A stretch of DNA of 64,000 nt from Bacillus cereus (lineage in GTDB: Bacteria > Bacillota > Bacilli > Bacillales > Bacillaceae_G): contig NZ_CP089518.1 of the NCBI RefSeq assembly GCF_025917685.1, positions 5,039,501-5,103,500 of the forward strand, read 5' to 3'. The notes under the pieces were generated by a model. That model was given only the letters and a program-made list of their open reading frames with translations, was not told the origin of the DNA and ran no database searches. The translations under genes were made by a program, and so were the position numbers. Below are positions 37,595 through 47,161 of this stretch, piece by piece (within the stretch, counting starts at the first letter, position 1; every line of letters begins with the position of its first letter).

Positions 37595-40500
37595 TTATTT
37601 TATTCGCTGACGAGCAAATAGAATTCCACCTAAAAGGAACAATACCATACCGCCAAGAATTGAAATCATTTCTGCTGATGCTCCTCCTGTGTTAGGAAGT
37701 AATGTTGGCTTATCATTTTCTGTAGTAGGTGGAACTTTTGAATCGCTATTTTTGTCTGTATTTGTGTTTGGATCTTTTGGATCTGTGCTTGGATCTTTTG
37801 GATTTGTACTTGGATCTTTTGGATCTGTGCTTGGATCTTTTGGATCTGTGCTTGGATCTTTTGGATCTGTGCTTGGATCTTTTGGATCTGTGCTTGGATC
37901 TTTTGGATCTGTGCTTGGATCTTTTGGATCTACACCTGGTTCGTCCTTGATTTTTGTATTTGTGATGTCATAACCTTTTACTTCGGATTTGTATCCCGCT
38001 ACTGGTTGTTCTTTCACTTCATACTTGTATGCCTTTCCTTCGGCATCGTATGCTGCTAAATCTTTAAATTCATATTTCCAGCCTGTTGCTTCACTTACTT
38101 CTTGTGTCGCAACCACTTGGCCATTTTGTAGTAAGTCTACTTTGATTATTTCTGGACGTTCTTTTGCATTATCGTCTTTCCATGTTTTTGTTCCTTCTAC
38201 TTTTGTTTGGCCTACTTTTGTATTTGTGATGTCATTACCGTTTACCTCAGATTTGTATCCGTCTACCGGTTGTTCTTTCACTTTATACTCATAAGCTACT
38301 CCGTTTGCATCATATGCCGCTAAATCTGTAAACGCATATTTCCATTCGCTTGCTGCACTCACTTCTTGTGTTGCGATTACTTTGCCATTTTGTAGTAGGT
38401 CTACTTTGATCATTTCTGGACGTTCTTTTGCATTATCGTCTTTCCATGTTTTCGTTCCTTCTACTTTTGTTTGATCAACCTTTGTATTCGTAATGTCATA
38501 ACCTTTTACTTCGGATTGATACCCGTCTACTGTTTGTTCTTTTACTTCATACTTATATGCCTTACCTTCGGTATCGTATGCCACTAAATCTGTAAACGCA
38601 TATTTCCATTCGCTTACTGCGCTTACTTCTTTTGTATCGATTACCTTGCCATTTTGCAGTAGGTCTACTTTGATTATTTCTGGACGGCCTTCACCATTTC
38701 CGTCCTTCCATACCTTCGTTCCTTCTACTTTTGTTTGACCAATCTTTGTATTCGTGATGTCATATCCTTTCACTTCGGATTTGTATCCGTCGATTGGTTG
38801 TTCTTTCACTTCATACTTGTATGCCTTACCTTCTGCATCATATGCCGCTAAATCTTTAAATTCGTATTTCCAGCCTGTTGCTTTGCTTACTTCTTGCATC
38901 GCAATCACTGTACCATTTTGTAGTAGGTCTACTTTAATCATTTCCGGACGATCTTTCGCGTTATCGTCTTTCCATGTTTTCGTTCCTTCTACTTTTGTTT
39001 TGCCAACCTTTGTATTCGTGATGTCATAACCTTTTACTTCTGTTTGATATCCGTCTACTGCTTGTTCTTTCACTTCATACTTATACGCCTTACCTTCTGC
39101 ATCATATGCCGCCAAATCTGTAAACGCATATTTCCATTCGCTTGCTGCGCTTACTTCTTTTGTATCGATTACCTTGCCATTTTGTAGTAGGTCTACTTTG
39201 ATTATTTCTGGACGGCCTTCACCATTTCCGTCCTTCCATACCTTCGTTCCTTCTACTTTTGTTTCGCCTACTTTTGTATTTGTGATGTCAGTACCACTTA
39301 CTTTTGATTCATATCCTGGTACCGCTTGCTCTTTCACTTCATACTTGTATGCCTTACCTTCTGCATCATACGCTGCTAAATCTTTGAATTCGTATTTCCA
39401 GCCTGTTGCTTTGCTTACTTCTTGCGTCGCAATCACTGTACCATTTTGTAAAAGGTCTACTTTAATCATATTTGGACGATCTTTCGCGTTATCGTCGTTC
39501 CATGTTTTCGTCCCTTCTACTTTTGTTTTGCCTACTTTTGTATTTGTGATGTCATAACCTTTTACTTTGGATTCATATCCTGCTACTGGCTGTTCCTTCA
39601 CTTCATACTTGTATGCCTTACCTTCTGCATCGTAGGCTTGGAGTTTGCCAAACGTGTACTTCCATTCAATTGCTGCTGTTACCTCTTTTGTATCTACTAC
39701 TTTACCGTTTTGTAAAAGATCTACTTTGATCATTGTCGGACGATCTTTCGCGTTATCGTCTTTCCATGTCTTCGTCCCTTCTACTTTTGTTTCGCCTACT
39801 TTTGTATTTGTGATGTCATAACCTTTTACTTTGGATTTATATCCTTCAACTGCTTGCTCTTTCACTTCATACTTGTATGCCTTACCTTCTGCATCGTAGG
39901 CTTGTAGTTTTTCAAACGTGTACTTCCATTCACTTGCTGCTGTTACTTCTTTCGTATCTACTACTTGACCGTTTTGTAGTAAGTCTACTTTAATCGAGCT
40001 TGGACGATCTGTTGCATTGTTATCGTTCCACGTTTTCGTTCCTTCTACTTTTGTTTCGCCTACTTTTGTATTTGTGATGTCATAACCGTGTACGTCAGAT
40101 TGATATCCTGCTACTGGCTGTTCCTTCACTTCATACTTGTACGCTACTCCATTTGCGTCATATGCTTCTACATCTGCAAATGCATATTTCCAGTTTGTTG
40201 CCGCTGTTACTTCTTTTGTATCTACTACTTTACCGTTTTGTAGTAAGTCTACTTTGATTGTGCTTGGACGATCTGTTGCGTTGTTATCGTTCCATGTTTT
40301 TGTTCCTTCTACTGTCAATTTCGCTACTTTTGTATTCGTGATGTCAGTACCACTTACTTTGGATTCATATCCTGCTACCGGTTGTTCCTTCACTTCATAC
40401 TTGTACGCTACTCCATTTTCATCATATGCTTGGAGCTTTTCAAACATATACTTCCAATTCGTTTCTGCTGTTACCTCTTTTGTATCTACTACTTTACCGT

Positions 40501-43500
40501 TTTGTAAAAGATCTACTTTGATCATTGTCGGACGATCTTTCGCGTTATCGTCGTTCCATGTCTTCGTCCCTTCTACTTTTGTTTCGCCTACTTTTGTATT
40601 TGTGATGTCATAACCTTTTACTTTGGATTTATATCCTTCAACTGCTTGTTCCTTCACTTCATACTTGTACGCTACTCCGTTTGCATCATACGCTGCTAAA
40701 TCTTTGAATTCGTATTTCCAGCCTGTTGCTTTGCTTACTTCTTGCGTCGCAATCACTGTACCATTTTGTAAAAGATCTACTTTAATCATTTCCGGACGAT
40801 CTTTCGCGTTATCGTCGTTCCATGTTTTCGTTCCTTCTACTTTTGTTTTGCCTACTTTTGTATTTGTAATGTCAGTACCACTTACTTTTGTTTCATATCC
40901 TGCTACTGGCTGTTCTTTCACTTCATACTTGTATGCCACTCCGTTTGCATCGTATGCTTGGAGCTTTTCAAATGTGTACTTCCAGTTTGTTGCCGCTGTT
41001 ACTTCTTTTGTATCTACTACTTTACCGTTTTGTAAAAGATCCACTTTGATCATTTCCGGACGATCTTTCGCGTTATCATCGTTCCATGTCTTCGTCCCTT
41101 CTACTTTTGTTTCGCCTACTTTTGTATTTGTGATGTCAGTACCACTTACTTTTGTTTCATATCCTGCTACTGGTTGTTCCTTCACTGTATACTTGTACGC
41201 TACTCCGTTTGCATCATACGCTGCTAAATCTTTGAATTCATATTTCCAACCTGTTGCTTTGCTTACTTCTTGCGTCGCAATCACTGTACCATTTTGTAAA
41301 AGGTCTACTTTAATCATTTCCGGACGATCTGTTGCGTTATCATCTTTCCATGTCTTCGTTCCTTCTACTTTTGTTTGACCTACTTTTGTATTTGTGATGT
41401 CAGTACCACTTACTTTTGTTTCATATCCAGCTACTGGCTGTTCTTTCACTGTATACTCGTAAGCCTTACCTTCCGCATCATATGCTTCTAAATCTGTGAA
41501 TATATATTTCCAACCCATTACTGCGAATACGTCTTGTGTTTGAATCACGTTCCCGTTTTGTAGTAAGTCTACTTTGATCATTGTCGGACGGTCTGTTGCA
41601 TTTCCGTCGTTCCATGTCTTCGTTCCTTCTACTTTTATTTTGCCTACTTTTGTATTTGTGATGTCAGTACCATTTACTTTGGATTCATATCCTGGTACTG
41701 CTTGTTCTTTCACTTCATACTTGTATATCTTACCTTTTGCATCATAAGCTTGTAGTTTTTCAAACGTGTACTTCCAGTTTGTTTCTGCTGTTACTTCTTT
41801 TGTGTCTACTACTTTACCGTTTTGTAGTAAGTCTACTTTGATTGTGCTTGGACGATCTGTTGCATTGTTATCGTTCCACGTTTTTGTTCCTTCTACTTTC
41901 GTTTCGCCTACTTTTGTATTCGTGATGTCATAACCGTTTACTTCGGATTTGTATCCGTCTACCTGTTGTTCTTTCACTTCATACTTGTACGCTGCTCCGT
42001 TTGCGTCATAAGCTTGTAATTTTTCAAACGTGTACTTCCAATTTGTTGCTTTACTTACTTCTTTCGTGTCAATTACTTGACCGTTTTGTAGTAAGTCTAC
42101 TTTGATTGTGCTTGGACGATCTGTTGCATTGTTATCGTTCCACGTTTTTGTTCCTTCTACTTTCGTTTCGCCTACTTTTGTATTCGTGATGTCAGTACCA
42201 CTTACTTTGGATTTATATCCTGCTACTGGCTGTTCCTTCACTTCATACTTGTATGTTACTCCGTTTGCATCGTATGCTTGGAGCTTTTCAAATGTGTACT
42301 TCCAGTTTGTTGCCGCTGTTACTTCTTTTGTATCTACTACTTTACCGTTTTGTAAAAGATCCACTTTTATCATTTCCGGACGATCTTTCGCGTTATCATC
42401 GTTCCATGTCTTCGTTCCTTCTACTTTTGTTTCGCCTACTTTTGTATTTGTGATGTCATAACCATTTACTTTGGATTCATATCCTGGTACTGCTTGTTCT
42501 TTCACTTCATACTTGTATGCCTTGCCTTCTGCATCATACGCTACTAAATCTTTGAATTCATATTTCCAACCTGTTACTTTGCTTACTTCTTGCGTCGCAA
42601 TCACTGTACCATTTTGTAAAAGGTCTACTTTAATCATTTCCGGACGGTCTGTTGCGTTATCGTCTTTCCATATCTTCGTTCCTTCTACTTTTGTTTGACC
42701 TACTTTTGTATTTGTAATGTCGGTACCACTTACTTTGGATTCATATCCTGGTACTGGCTGTTCTTTCACTGTATATTCGTAAGCCTTACCTTCCGCATCA
42801 TATGCTGCTAAATCTGAGAATATATATTTCCAACCCATTACTGCGAATACGTCTTGTGTTTGAATCACATTCCCGTTTTGTAGTAAGTCTACTTTGATCA
42901 TTGTCGGACGGTCTGTTGCATTTCCATCGTTCCATGTCTTCGTTCCTTCTACTTTTGTTTTGCCTACTTTTGTATTTGTGATGTCAGTACCATTTACTTT
43001 GGATTCATATCCTGGTACTGCTTGTTCTTTCACTTCATACTTGTACGCTGCTCCGTCTGCATCATATGCTTGGAGGTTTTCAAATGTGTACTTCCATTCT
43101 GTTGCCGCTGTTACTTCTTTTGTATCTACTACCTTACCGTTTTGTAAAAGATCTACTTTTATCATTTCCGGACGATCTTTCGCGTTATCGTCTTTCCATG
43201 TCTTCGTTCCTTCTACTTTTGTTTCGCCTACTTTTGTATTTGTGATGTCATAACCATTTACTTTGGATTCATATCCTGGTACTGCTTGTTCTTTCACTTC
43301 ATACTTGTATGCTACTCCATTTTCATCATACGCTGCTAAATTTTCAAACTCATACTTCCAGCCTGTTGCTTCACTTACTTCTTGCGTCGCAATTACTGTT
43401 TCTTTTTGTGCTGGTGAGTTATCTTTTTGTATTAAATCTACTTTAATGGTTTTCGGACGATCTGATGCATTGTTATCGTTCCACGTCTTCGTTCCTGCAA

Positions 43501-45556
43501 CTGATGTCTTGCCTACTTTTGTATTCGTGATGTCATAACCATTTACTTTGGATTCATATCCATCTACCGGTTGTTCTTTCACTTCATACTTGTATGCTTT
43601 TCCATTTGCATCGAACGCTACTAAATCTTTAAATTCATACTTCCAACCTGTTTCTTTGCTTACCTCTTGTGTCGCAATCACTGTACCGTCTTGTAGTAAG
43701 TCTACTTTGATGGCTTTATGCTCTTCCTCTGTGCCACCTTTCCACGTCTTCGTTCCTGCAACTGATGTCTTGCCTACTTTTGTATTTGTGATGTCATAAC
43801 CATTTACTTTGGATTCGTATCCGTCTACTGCTTGTTCTTTCACTTCATACTTATATACTTTTCCGTCTGCATTGTTTATCGCCAGATCTTTAAATTCATA
43901 TTTCCAGCCTGTTGCTTCGCTTACTTCTTGCGTCGCAATCACTGTACCGTCTTGTAGTAAGTCTACTTTAATCATCGTCGGACGACCTTCCGTATTTCCG
44001 TCCTTCCATGTTTTCGTTCCTTCTACTTTAGTTGTTTGTACCACTTTTGTATTTGTAATGTCATAACCATTTACTTCTGTTGTGTATCCATCTATCGGTT
44101 GTTCTTTTACTTCATACTTGTATACTACTCCATTTGCATCATAAGCTGCTAGGTTGTCAAATTTGTATTTCCAACCATCTGCCGCTGTTACTTCTTTCGT
44201 GTCTACTACTTTCTCATTTTGTAGTAATTCTACTTTGATTGAACTTGGACGATCTTTCTCGTTATCGCCTTTCCACATCTTCGTTCCTGCAACTGATGTA
44301 GTTTTCACTTTATTAGAAATCGGCAACTTAATTCCGTTTACAGCATCTGCTTTCACTTCAAACTCTACTTTTGCCTGTGGATCAAAATCAATATAGTTTG
44401 GAGCTGAAACTTCTTTCACATAATATTTGCCTGGTGTTAAACCCTTGATTTCGATGACACCTTTTTCATCTGTTTTATATAGATTTCCAACTTGTTCACC
44501 CGACTCTTTATACAACTCAAATGAAACATTCGGTATGACTTTTTCTTCATCTTTATCAAGGTGCTTAACAATTTTTAGCGTTCCTCTTGGGACCCCTTCA
44601 GCACCACCGCCGGCTGTCCTATTTTCAACTGGGTAGCTACCCGATTCAGTAACTGGCTCTTTATTATAAATTTGATAATCAATCGTATAATCATTCTTAA
44701 AGAAATCTTGCGCCTTTCCGGCATCCGTTATAGTAGATGTATAAGCAATCGAAAAGGAGGAAAGACGTGCTTTATCCTTATAAAGCACAACTTGAAATGA
44801 GTTTTCACCAGTAAAGGTAATCTTTCCATAACCTTTAGATTCAAACTCTTGCAGTGATAAGTTTTGACGGCCTAGATAATTATCAATATCTATCCTAAAA
44901 CTATCTTTATTAAGTATTTGACCTTCTTGTAAATTATCAGCCACAACAATATCATCACTTAACTCTTCTTTATTTAAGTTTGCATTTAAGAACCAACGTA
45001 CCTCACCTGGCTTACCTCTCATATCACCAGTTTTATAAAAAAACGGACCCTTTCCAGGATCTGTACCACCACCGCTTGTTGGACCGGTAATTGTTACAGA
45101 TTGCTTATCTACATTTGTACCTAAATTGGTTTCAATCTCTTTCTTTTGATCTTCTCCTACGTTAGCAGCTTGCACGTAAAAGTTTAAATATCCTTTAATA
45201 TCATCACGTGTATCTACTTTATCATTAAATGTGCATATCACAGTACCTGAATTGACTGTACAAGTACCATAATCACCTAAATCAAACTGTGTATTCAACC
45301 CTATTAATTCTGGGGGCAGTGTTAATGTTAGTGTGTCTCCTGGCTTCAGCCTAACTCCATCTTTTTCACTGAAGTTTACAGTTACTTTAGTCTCTTGTCC
45401 AATATAAAGATCTGTTTTATCAATCTTAATACTATCCACAAGTCCTGCTGTGTTTAGCTCTTTTGCATTTGCTACTATACCTAAAAAACTCTGACCTATG
45501 GTAAACATGAAAATCATTATAATCGAGAAAATCGAAGTTATTCTTTTTAAATACAT
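37595..45556 (-). CDS. Giant LPNTG-anchored Cna-B repeat adhesin
   Basis: A 2653-residue cell-wall surface protein. A signal peptide (1-31) precedes an N-terminal collagen-binding-like A region (about 35-320), a SpaA/prealbumin-like domain (about 325-415, GTLKIVKHLD to PISNK), 24 tandem Cna-B modules of 88 residues (about 417-2535), a (DPKDPST)n wall-spanning segment (about 2543-2605), the sortase motif LPNTG (near 2618), a hydrophobic segment and an RQRIK tail. Modules keep GTKTW, the Glu of YKYEVKE and the Asn of DITNT, consistent with internal isopeptide bonds. The GGGAGG ribosome site lies about 13 bases before the ATG, a little far. No sortase gene is nearby. The ligand is unknown. Confidence 0.93.
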   Translation of the reverse strand: MYLKRITSIFSIIMIFMFTIGQSFLGIVANAKELNTAGLVDSIKIDKTDLYIGQETKVTVNFSEKDGVRLKPGDTLTLTLPPELIGLNTQFDLGDYGTCTVNSGTVICTFNDKVDTRDDIKGYLNFYVQAANVGEDQKKEIETNLGTNVDKQSVTITGPTSGGGTDPGKGPFFYKTGDMRGKPGEVRWFLNANLNKEELSDDIVVADNLQEGQILNKDSFRIDIDNYLGRQNLSLQEFESKGYGKITFTGENSFQVVLYKDKARLSSFSIAYTSTITDAGKAQDFFKNDYTIDYQIYNKEPVTESGSYPVENRTAGGGAEGVPRGTLKIVKHLDKDEEKVIPNVSFELYKESGEQVGNLYKTDEKGVIEIKGLTPGKYYVKEVSAPNYIDFDPQAKVEFEVKADAVNGIKLPISNKVKTTSVAGTKMWKGDNEKDRPSSIKVELLQNEKVVDTKEVTAADGWKYKFDNLAAYDANGVVYKYEVKEQPIDGYTTEVNGYDITNTKVVQTTKVEGTKTWKDGNTEGRPTMIKVDLLQDGTVIATQEVSEATGWKYEFKDLAINNADGKVYKYEVKEQAVDGYESKVNGYDITNTKVGKTSVAGTKTWKGGTEEEHKAIKVDLLQDGTVIATQEVSKETGWKYEFKDLVAFDANGKAYKYEVKEQPVDGYESKVNGYDITNTKVGKTSVAGTKTWNDNNASDRPKTIKVDLIQKDNSPAQKETVIATQEVSEATGWKYEFENLAAYDENGVAYKYEVKEQAVPGYESKVNGYDITNTKVGETKVEGTKTWKDDNAKDRPEMIKVDLLQNGKVVDTKEVTAATEWKYTFENLQAYDADGAAYKYEVKEQAVPGYESKVNGTDITNTKVGKTKVEGTKTWNDGNATDRPTMIKVDLLQNGNVIQTQDVFAVMGWKYIFSDLAAYDAEGKAYEYTVKEQPVPGYESKVSGTDITNTKVGQTKVEGTKIWKDDNATDRPEMIKVDLLQNGTVIATQEVSKVTGWKYEFKDLVAYDAEGKAYKYEVKEQAVPGYESKVNGYDITNTKVGETKVEGTKTWNDDNAKDRPEMIKVDLLQNGKVVDTKEVTAATNWKYTFEKLQAYDANGVTYKYEVKEQPVAGYKSKVSGTDITNTKVGETKVEGTKTWNDNNATDRPSTIKVDLLQNGQVIDTKEVSKATNWKYTFEKLQAYDANGAAYKYEVKEQQVDGYKSEVNGYDITNTKVGETKVEGTKTWNDNNATDRPSTIKVDLLQNGKVVDTKEVTAETNWKYTFEKLQAYDAKGKIYKYEVKEQAVPGYESKVNGTDITNTKVGKIKVEGTKTWNDGNATDRPTMIKVDLLQNGNVIQTQDVFAVMGWKYIFTDLEAYDAEGKAYEYTVKEQPVAGYETKVSGTDITNTKVGQTKVEGTKTWKDDNATDRPEMIKVDLLQNGTVIATQEVSKATGWKYEFKDLAAYDANGVAYKYTVKEQPVAGYETKVSGTDITNTKVGETKVEGTKTWNDDNAKDRPEMIKVDLLQNGKVVDTKEVTAATNWKYTFEKLQAYDANGVAYKYEVKEQPVAGYETKVSGTDITNTKVGKTKVEGTKTWNDDNAKDRPEMIKVDLLQNGTVIATQEVSKATGWKYEFKDLAAYDANGVAYKYEVKEQAVEGYKSKVKGYDITNTKVGETKVEGTKTWNDDNAKDRPTMIKVDLLQNGKVVDTKEVTAETNWKYMFEKLQAYDENGVAYKYEVKEQPVAGYESKVSGTDITNTKVAKLTVEGTKTWNDNNATDRPSTIKVDLLQNGKVVDTKEVTAATNWKYAFADVEAYDANGVAYKYEVKEQPVAGYQSDVHGYDITNTKVGETKVEGTKTWNDNNATDRPSSIKVDLLQNGQVVDTKEVTAASEWKYTFEKLQAYDAEGKAYKYEVKEQAVEGYKSKVKGYDITNTKVGETKVEGTKTWKDDNAKDRPTMIKVDLLQNGKVVDTKEVTAAIEWKYTFGKLQAYDAEGKAYKYEVKEQPVAGYESKVKGYDITNTKVGKTKVEGTKTWNDDNAKDRPNMIKVDLLQNGTVIATQEVSKATGWKYEFKDLAAYDAEGKAYKYEVKEQAVPGYESKVSGTDITNTKVGETKVEGTKVWKDGNGEGRPEIIKVDLLQNGKVIDTKEVSAASEWKYAFTDLAAYDAEGKAYKYEVKEQAVDGYQTEVKGYDITNTKVGKTKVEGTKTWKDDNAKDRPEMIKVDLLQNGTVIAMQEVSKATGWKYEFKDLAAYDAEGKAYKYEVKEQPIDGYKSEVKGYDITNTKIGQTKVEGTKVWKDGNGEGRPEIIKVDLLQNGKVIDTKEVSAVSEWKYAFTDLVAYDTEGKAYKYEVKEQTVDGYQSEVKGYDITNTKVDQTKVEGTKTWKDDNAKERPEMIKVDLLQNGKVIATQEVSAASEWKYAFTDLAAYDANGVAYEYKVKEQPVDGYKSEVNGNDITNTKVGQTKVEGTKTWKDDNAKERPEIIKVDLLQNGQVVATQEVSEATGWKYEFKDLAAYDAEGKAYKYEVKEQPVAGYKSEVKGYDITNTKIKDEPGVDPKDPSTDPKDPSTDPKDPSTDPKDPSTDPKDPSTDPKDPSTNPKDPSTDPKDPNTNTDKNSDSKVPPTTENDKPTLLPNTGGASAEMISILGGMVLFLLGGILFARQRIK
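37755..37942 (-). repeat. DPKDPST heptapeptide-coding tandem repeat
   Basis: About eight 21-bp units encoding DPKDPST with NPKDPST and DPKDPNT variants. It forms the proline-rich spacer that carries the adhesin through the wall. The near-identical units may vary in copy number. Confidence 0.88.
37950..44305 (-). repeat. 24-unit 264-bp tandem repeat array in the adhesin
   Basis: Each unit encodes one Cna-B module (ETKVEGTKTW to DITNTKVG). Module 3 is slightly short and module 4 carries a nine-residue insert (KDNSPAQKE). Blocks are duplicated: a five-module block (period 1320 bp) and a two-module block (period 528 bp). Confidence 0.9.
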
Positions 45557-45819
45557 ACTTTGTATGATTCCTCCCTATAAAATTAAATGTAGATAGATTT
45601 TGGTGCAAACATACTATGACAAAGATTCTATTATTCAATGTTATTAAGCTATTTTACTTAAATATTTTTGATAGCTATTATCATCTTTTTCTCTTTTTTC
45701 AACCCTTCTATTGCTTAGAAACTTGAAGTTTGAAGTCCAAAGTATGACTTTTATATAGATTCATCTCATTTCTCCGACATGTCTAAACTATGTTATTTCT
45801 GGCCTATACTGTTTAACAA

Positions 45820-46110
45820 GAACAGATACCGGACAGGACAAATTTTGATAAAGAAATTCGAATTACAAATACGTATGAATGGGCCATAGAATAACTTCAA
45901 AGCCAGAAGAAGACAATTCAAAAAGCACTCACGATAAAACTCATGACAGTCATTCGTCTTATTATGCTGTAGGGTTTCTGAAATTTATCCATATCAACGC
46001 AAACGTTTGCTCTATAAATACGAAAATTGCATTACCGACACGTATGGCAGAGCCACTTCACAGTAAATATGCATTTGGTCAACTTCCTTACTTATCCTCC
46101 TAAAGAATAA
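45820..46110 (+). pseudogene. Possible tail remnant of a second Cna-B surface protein
   Basis: The plus strand reads DKEIRITNTYEWAIE then, after a frame change, TSKPEEDNSKSTHDKTHDSH. The ITNTY end of a Cna-B domain followed by a charged linker is typical of surface proteins before the anchor. No anchor motif or intact frame follows. Weak evidence, frameshift required. Confidence 0.35.
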
Positions 46111-46179
46111 CAAGAAGTACAATCTATAATCGAATTTAGCATATCAGCCGAGGAAGATTACGATTGTGAAACACGCTAG

Positions 46180-46535
46180 GATACTCGTATTCTAAAAAAT
46201 GTTATTGAAGATGCATTTTTTGCCATTATGAGTTGAGGTGAAATTGGCCATATGTTAAAACGTTTGGTGTTTAATTACACAGCCAACCTACACACCGAAA
46301 CAGGTAGTACAAAAAGCGTTCCACCGCCAGCATTATATAATTAAAAACGCTCTGGATGAAGTATTGTTTGCCTATGCAAGATGAAAGTCATATTCTCCAA
46401 ATTTAAATACAATGGACCGAATTTGGGGGTAACTAAAAAAGAGTATGGTTGTCAACTGATTTCATGTAAATCGTATAGAAATACGAAATTCAGCCTTTTT
46501 ATTTTTGGAGTATATAAATGAGTGTCGAGAAAAAA
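46180..46535 (+). pseudogene. IS630-family transposase remnant
   Basis: Broken frames encode IGHMLKRLVFNYT followed by PTYT (IS630 proteins have a GxSYTRPTYTLAKAD-like stretch) and YSPNLNTMDRIWG, stop, LKKSMVVN, stop, FHVNRIE, matching the conserved SPNLNPIERxWxxLK end with the DDE Glu region. At least three stops or frameshifts. No intact terminal repeats were identified. It marks past transposition between the adhesin and argS. Confidence 0.72.
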
Positions 46536-46746
46536 CACTTTGCCTAATGGGTTCCATGGCTATGTCGAAGAATTAAAATGAGCTTATATATGATGATAAT
46601 ATCAAAACCGAGAGATTTATATCCTTTCATTTTTTTTATCAAATCATGAAAACTTTAATTGTACTATATGTACTATTTTAAACATACCATCCCTAGTTTC
46701 TTGACTAAGTTGGAAGTTTTCAAGATTAATTACTAATTGGTTAGAT

Positions 46747-46853
46747 GAATTGTTATTTTAGTATTTGGCATAGCTGTAACAATGTTTTTTACAATAATCA
46801 CACCATTTCCTAGTAACATTCCAACAACTAATAATACATATATGGATTTTTGA
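46747..46853 (+). other. Short hydrophobic coding remnant
   Basis: Without a start codon the frame reads IVILVFGIAVTMFFTIITPF (20) and ends about 15 residues later. It looks like the end of a lost membrane protein. The rest of 46536-46980 holds nothing recognisable. Confidence 0.25.
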
Positions 46854-46983
46854 TAAAGTTACCCCCAGCAGTCTATTATTCTAGAATCGCTCCTAAAAAT
46901 CAATAGTTAACTGGTATTTTACTATTTTCACTTCATCACCATAACATATATTTGTCACATATATTTAGATTAGAAAATTGGCG

Positions 46984-47018
46984 CAGAAAAAGAGATAGCT
47001 TTGCCATCTCTTTTTCTG
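46984..47018. terminator. argS: Hairpin terminator downstream of argS region
   Basis: CAGAAAAAGAGAT (46984-46996) pairs perfectly with 47006-47018. T-runs exist on both strands, so it can serve argS on the minus strand. Confidence 0.75.
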
Positions 47019-47072
47019 TTTCAACTTCCTATTATCAAGCCATACAGCTTTTCGTCAGTCTTCTTTCTTTGA

Positions 47073-47107
47073 CATCTAATCAGTCTATAGACTGATTAGA
47101 TGTTTTT
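47073..47107 (+). terminator. Perfect 30-bp palindrome with T-run
   Basis: 47073-47102 is a perfect palindrome (CATCTAATCAGTCTA and its complement) followed on the plus strand by TTTTTAT. No plus-strand gene remains upstream, so it may be the terminator of a lost gene, or a protein-binding site. Confidence 0.55.
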
Positions 47108-47161
47108 ATAGCAACTTGTATATCACTTCTAAACAAAAATAAGCATCTTTTCTTTTGTCTA

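Noticed and set aside
37755..37942. CRISPR-like array of short identical repeats
   Set aside because: Units are 21 bp, contiguous without spacers and encode DPKDPST in the adhesin frame.
37689..44066. Many long plus-strand open frames (up to about 250 codons) antisense to the adhesin
   Set aside because: They follow the 264-bp repeat and lack ribosome sites; they are shadows of the repetitive minus-strand gene.
45879..46103. Plus-strand frame of 74 codons as a gene
   Set aside because: No ribosome site, no recognisable full domain, and it sits in transposon/surface-protein debris.
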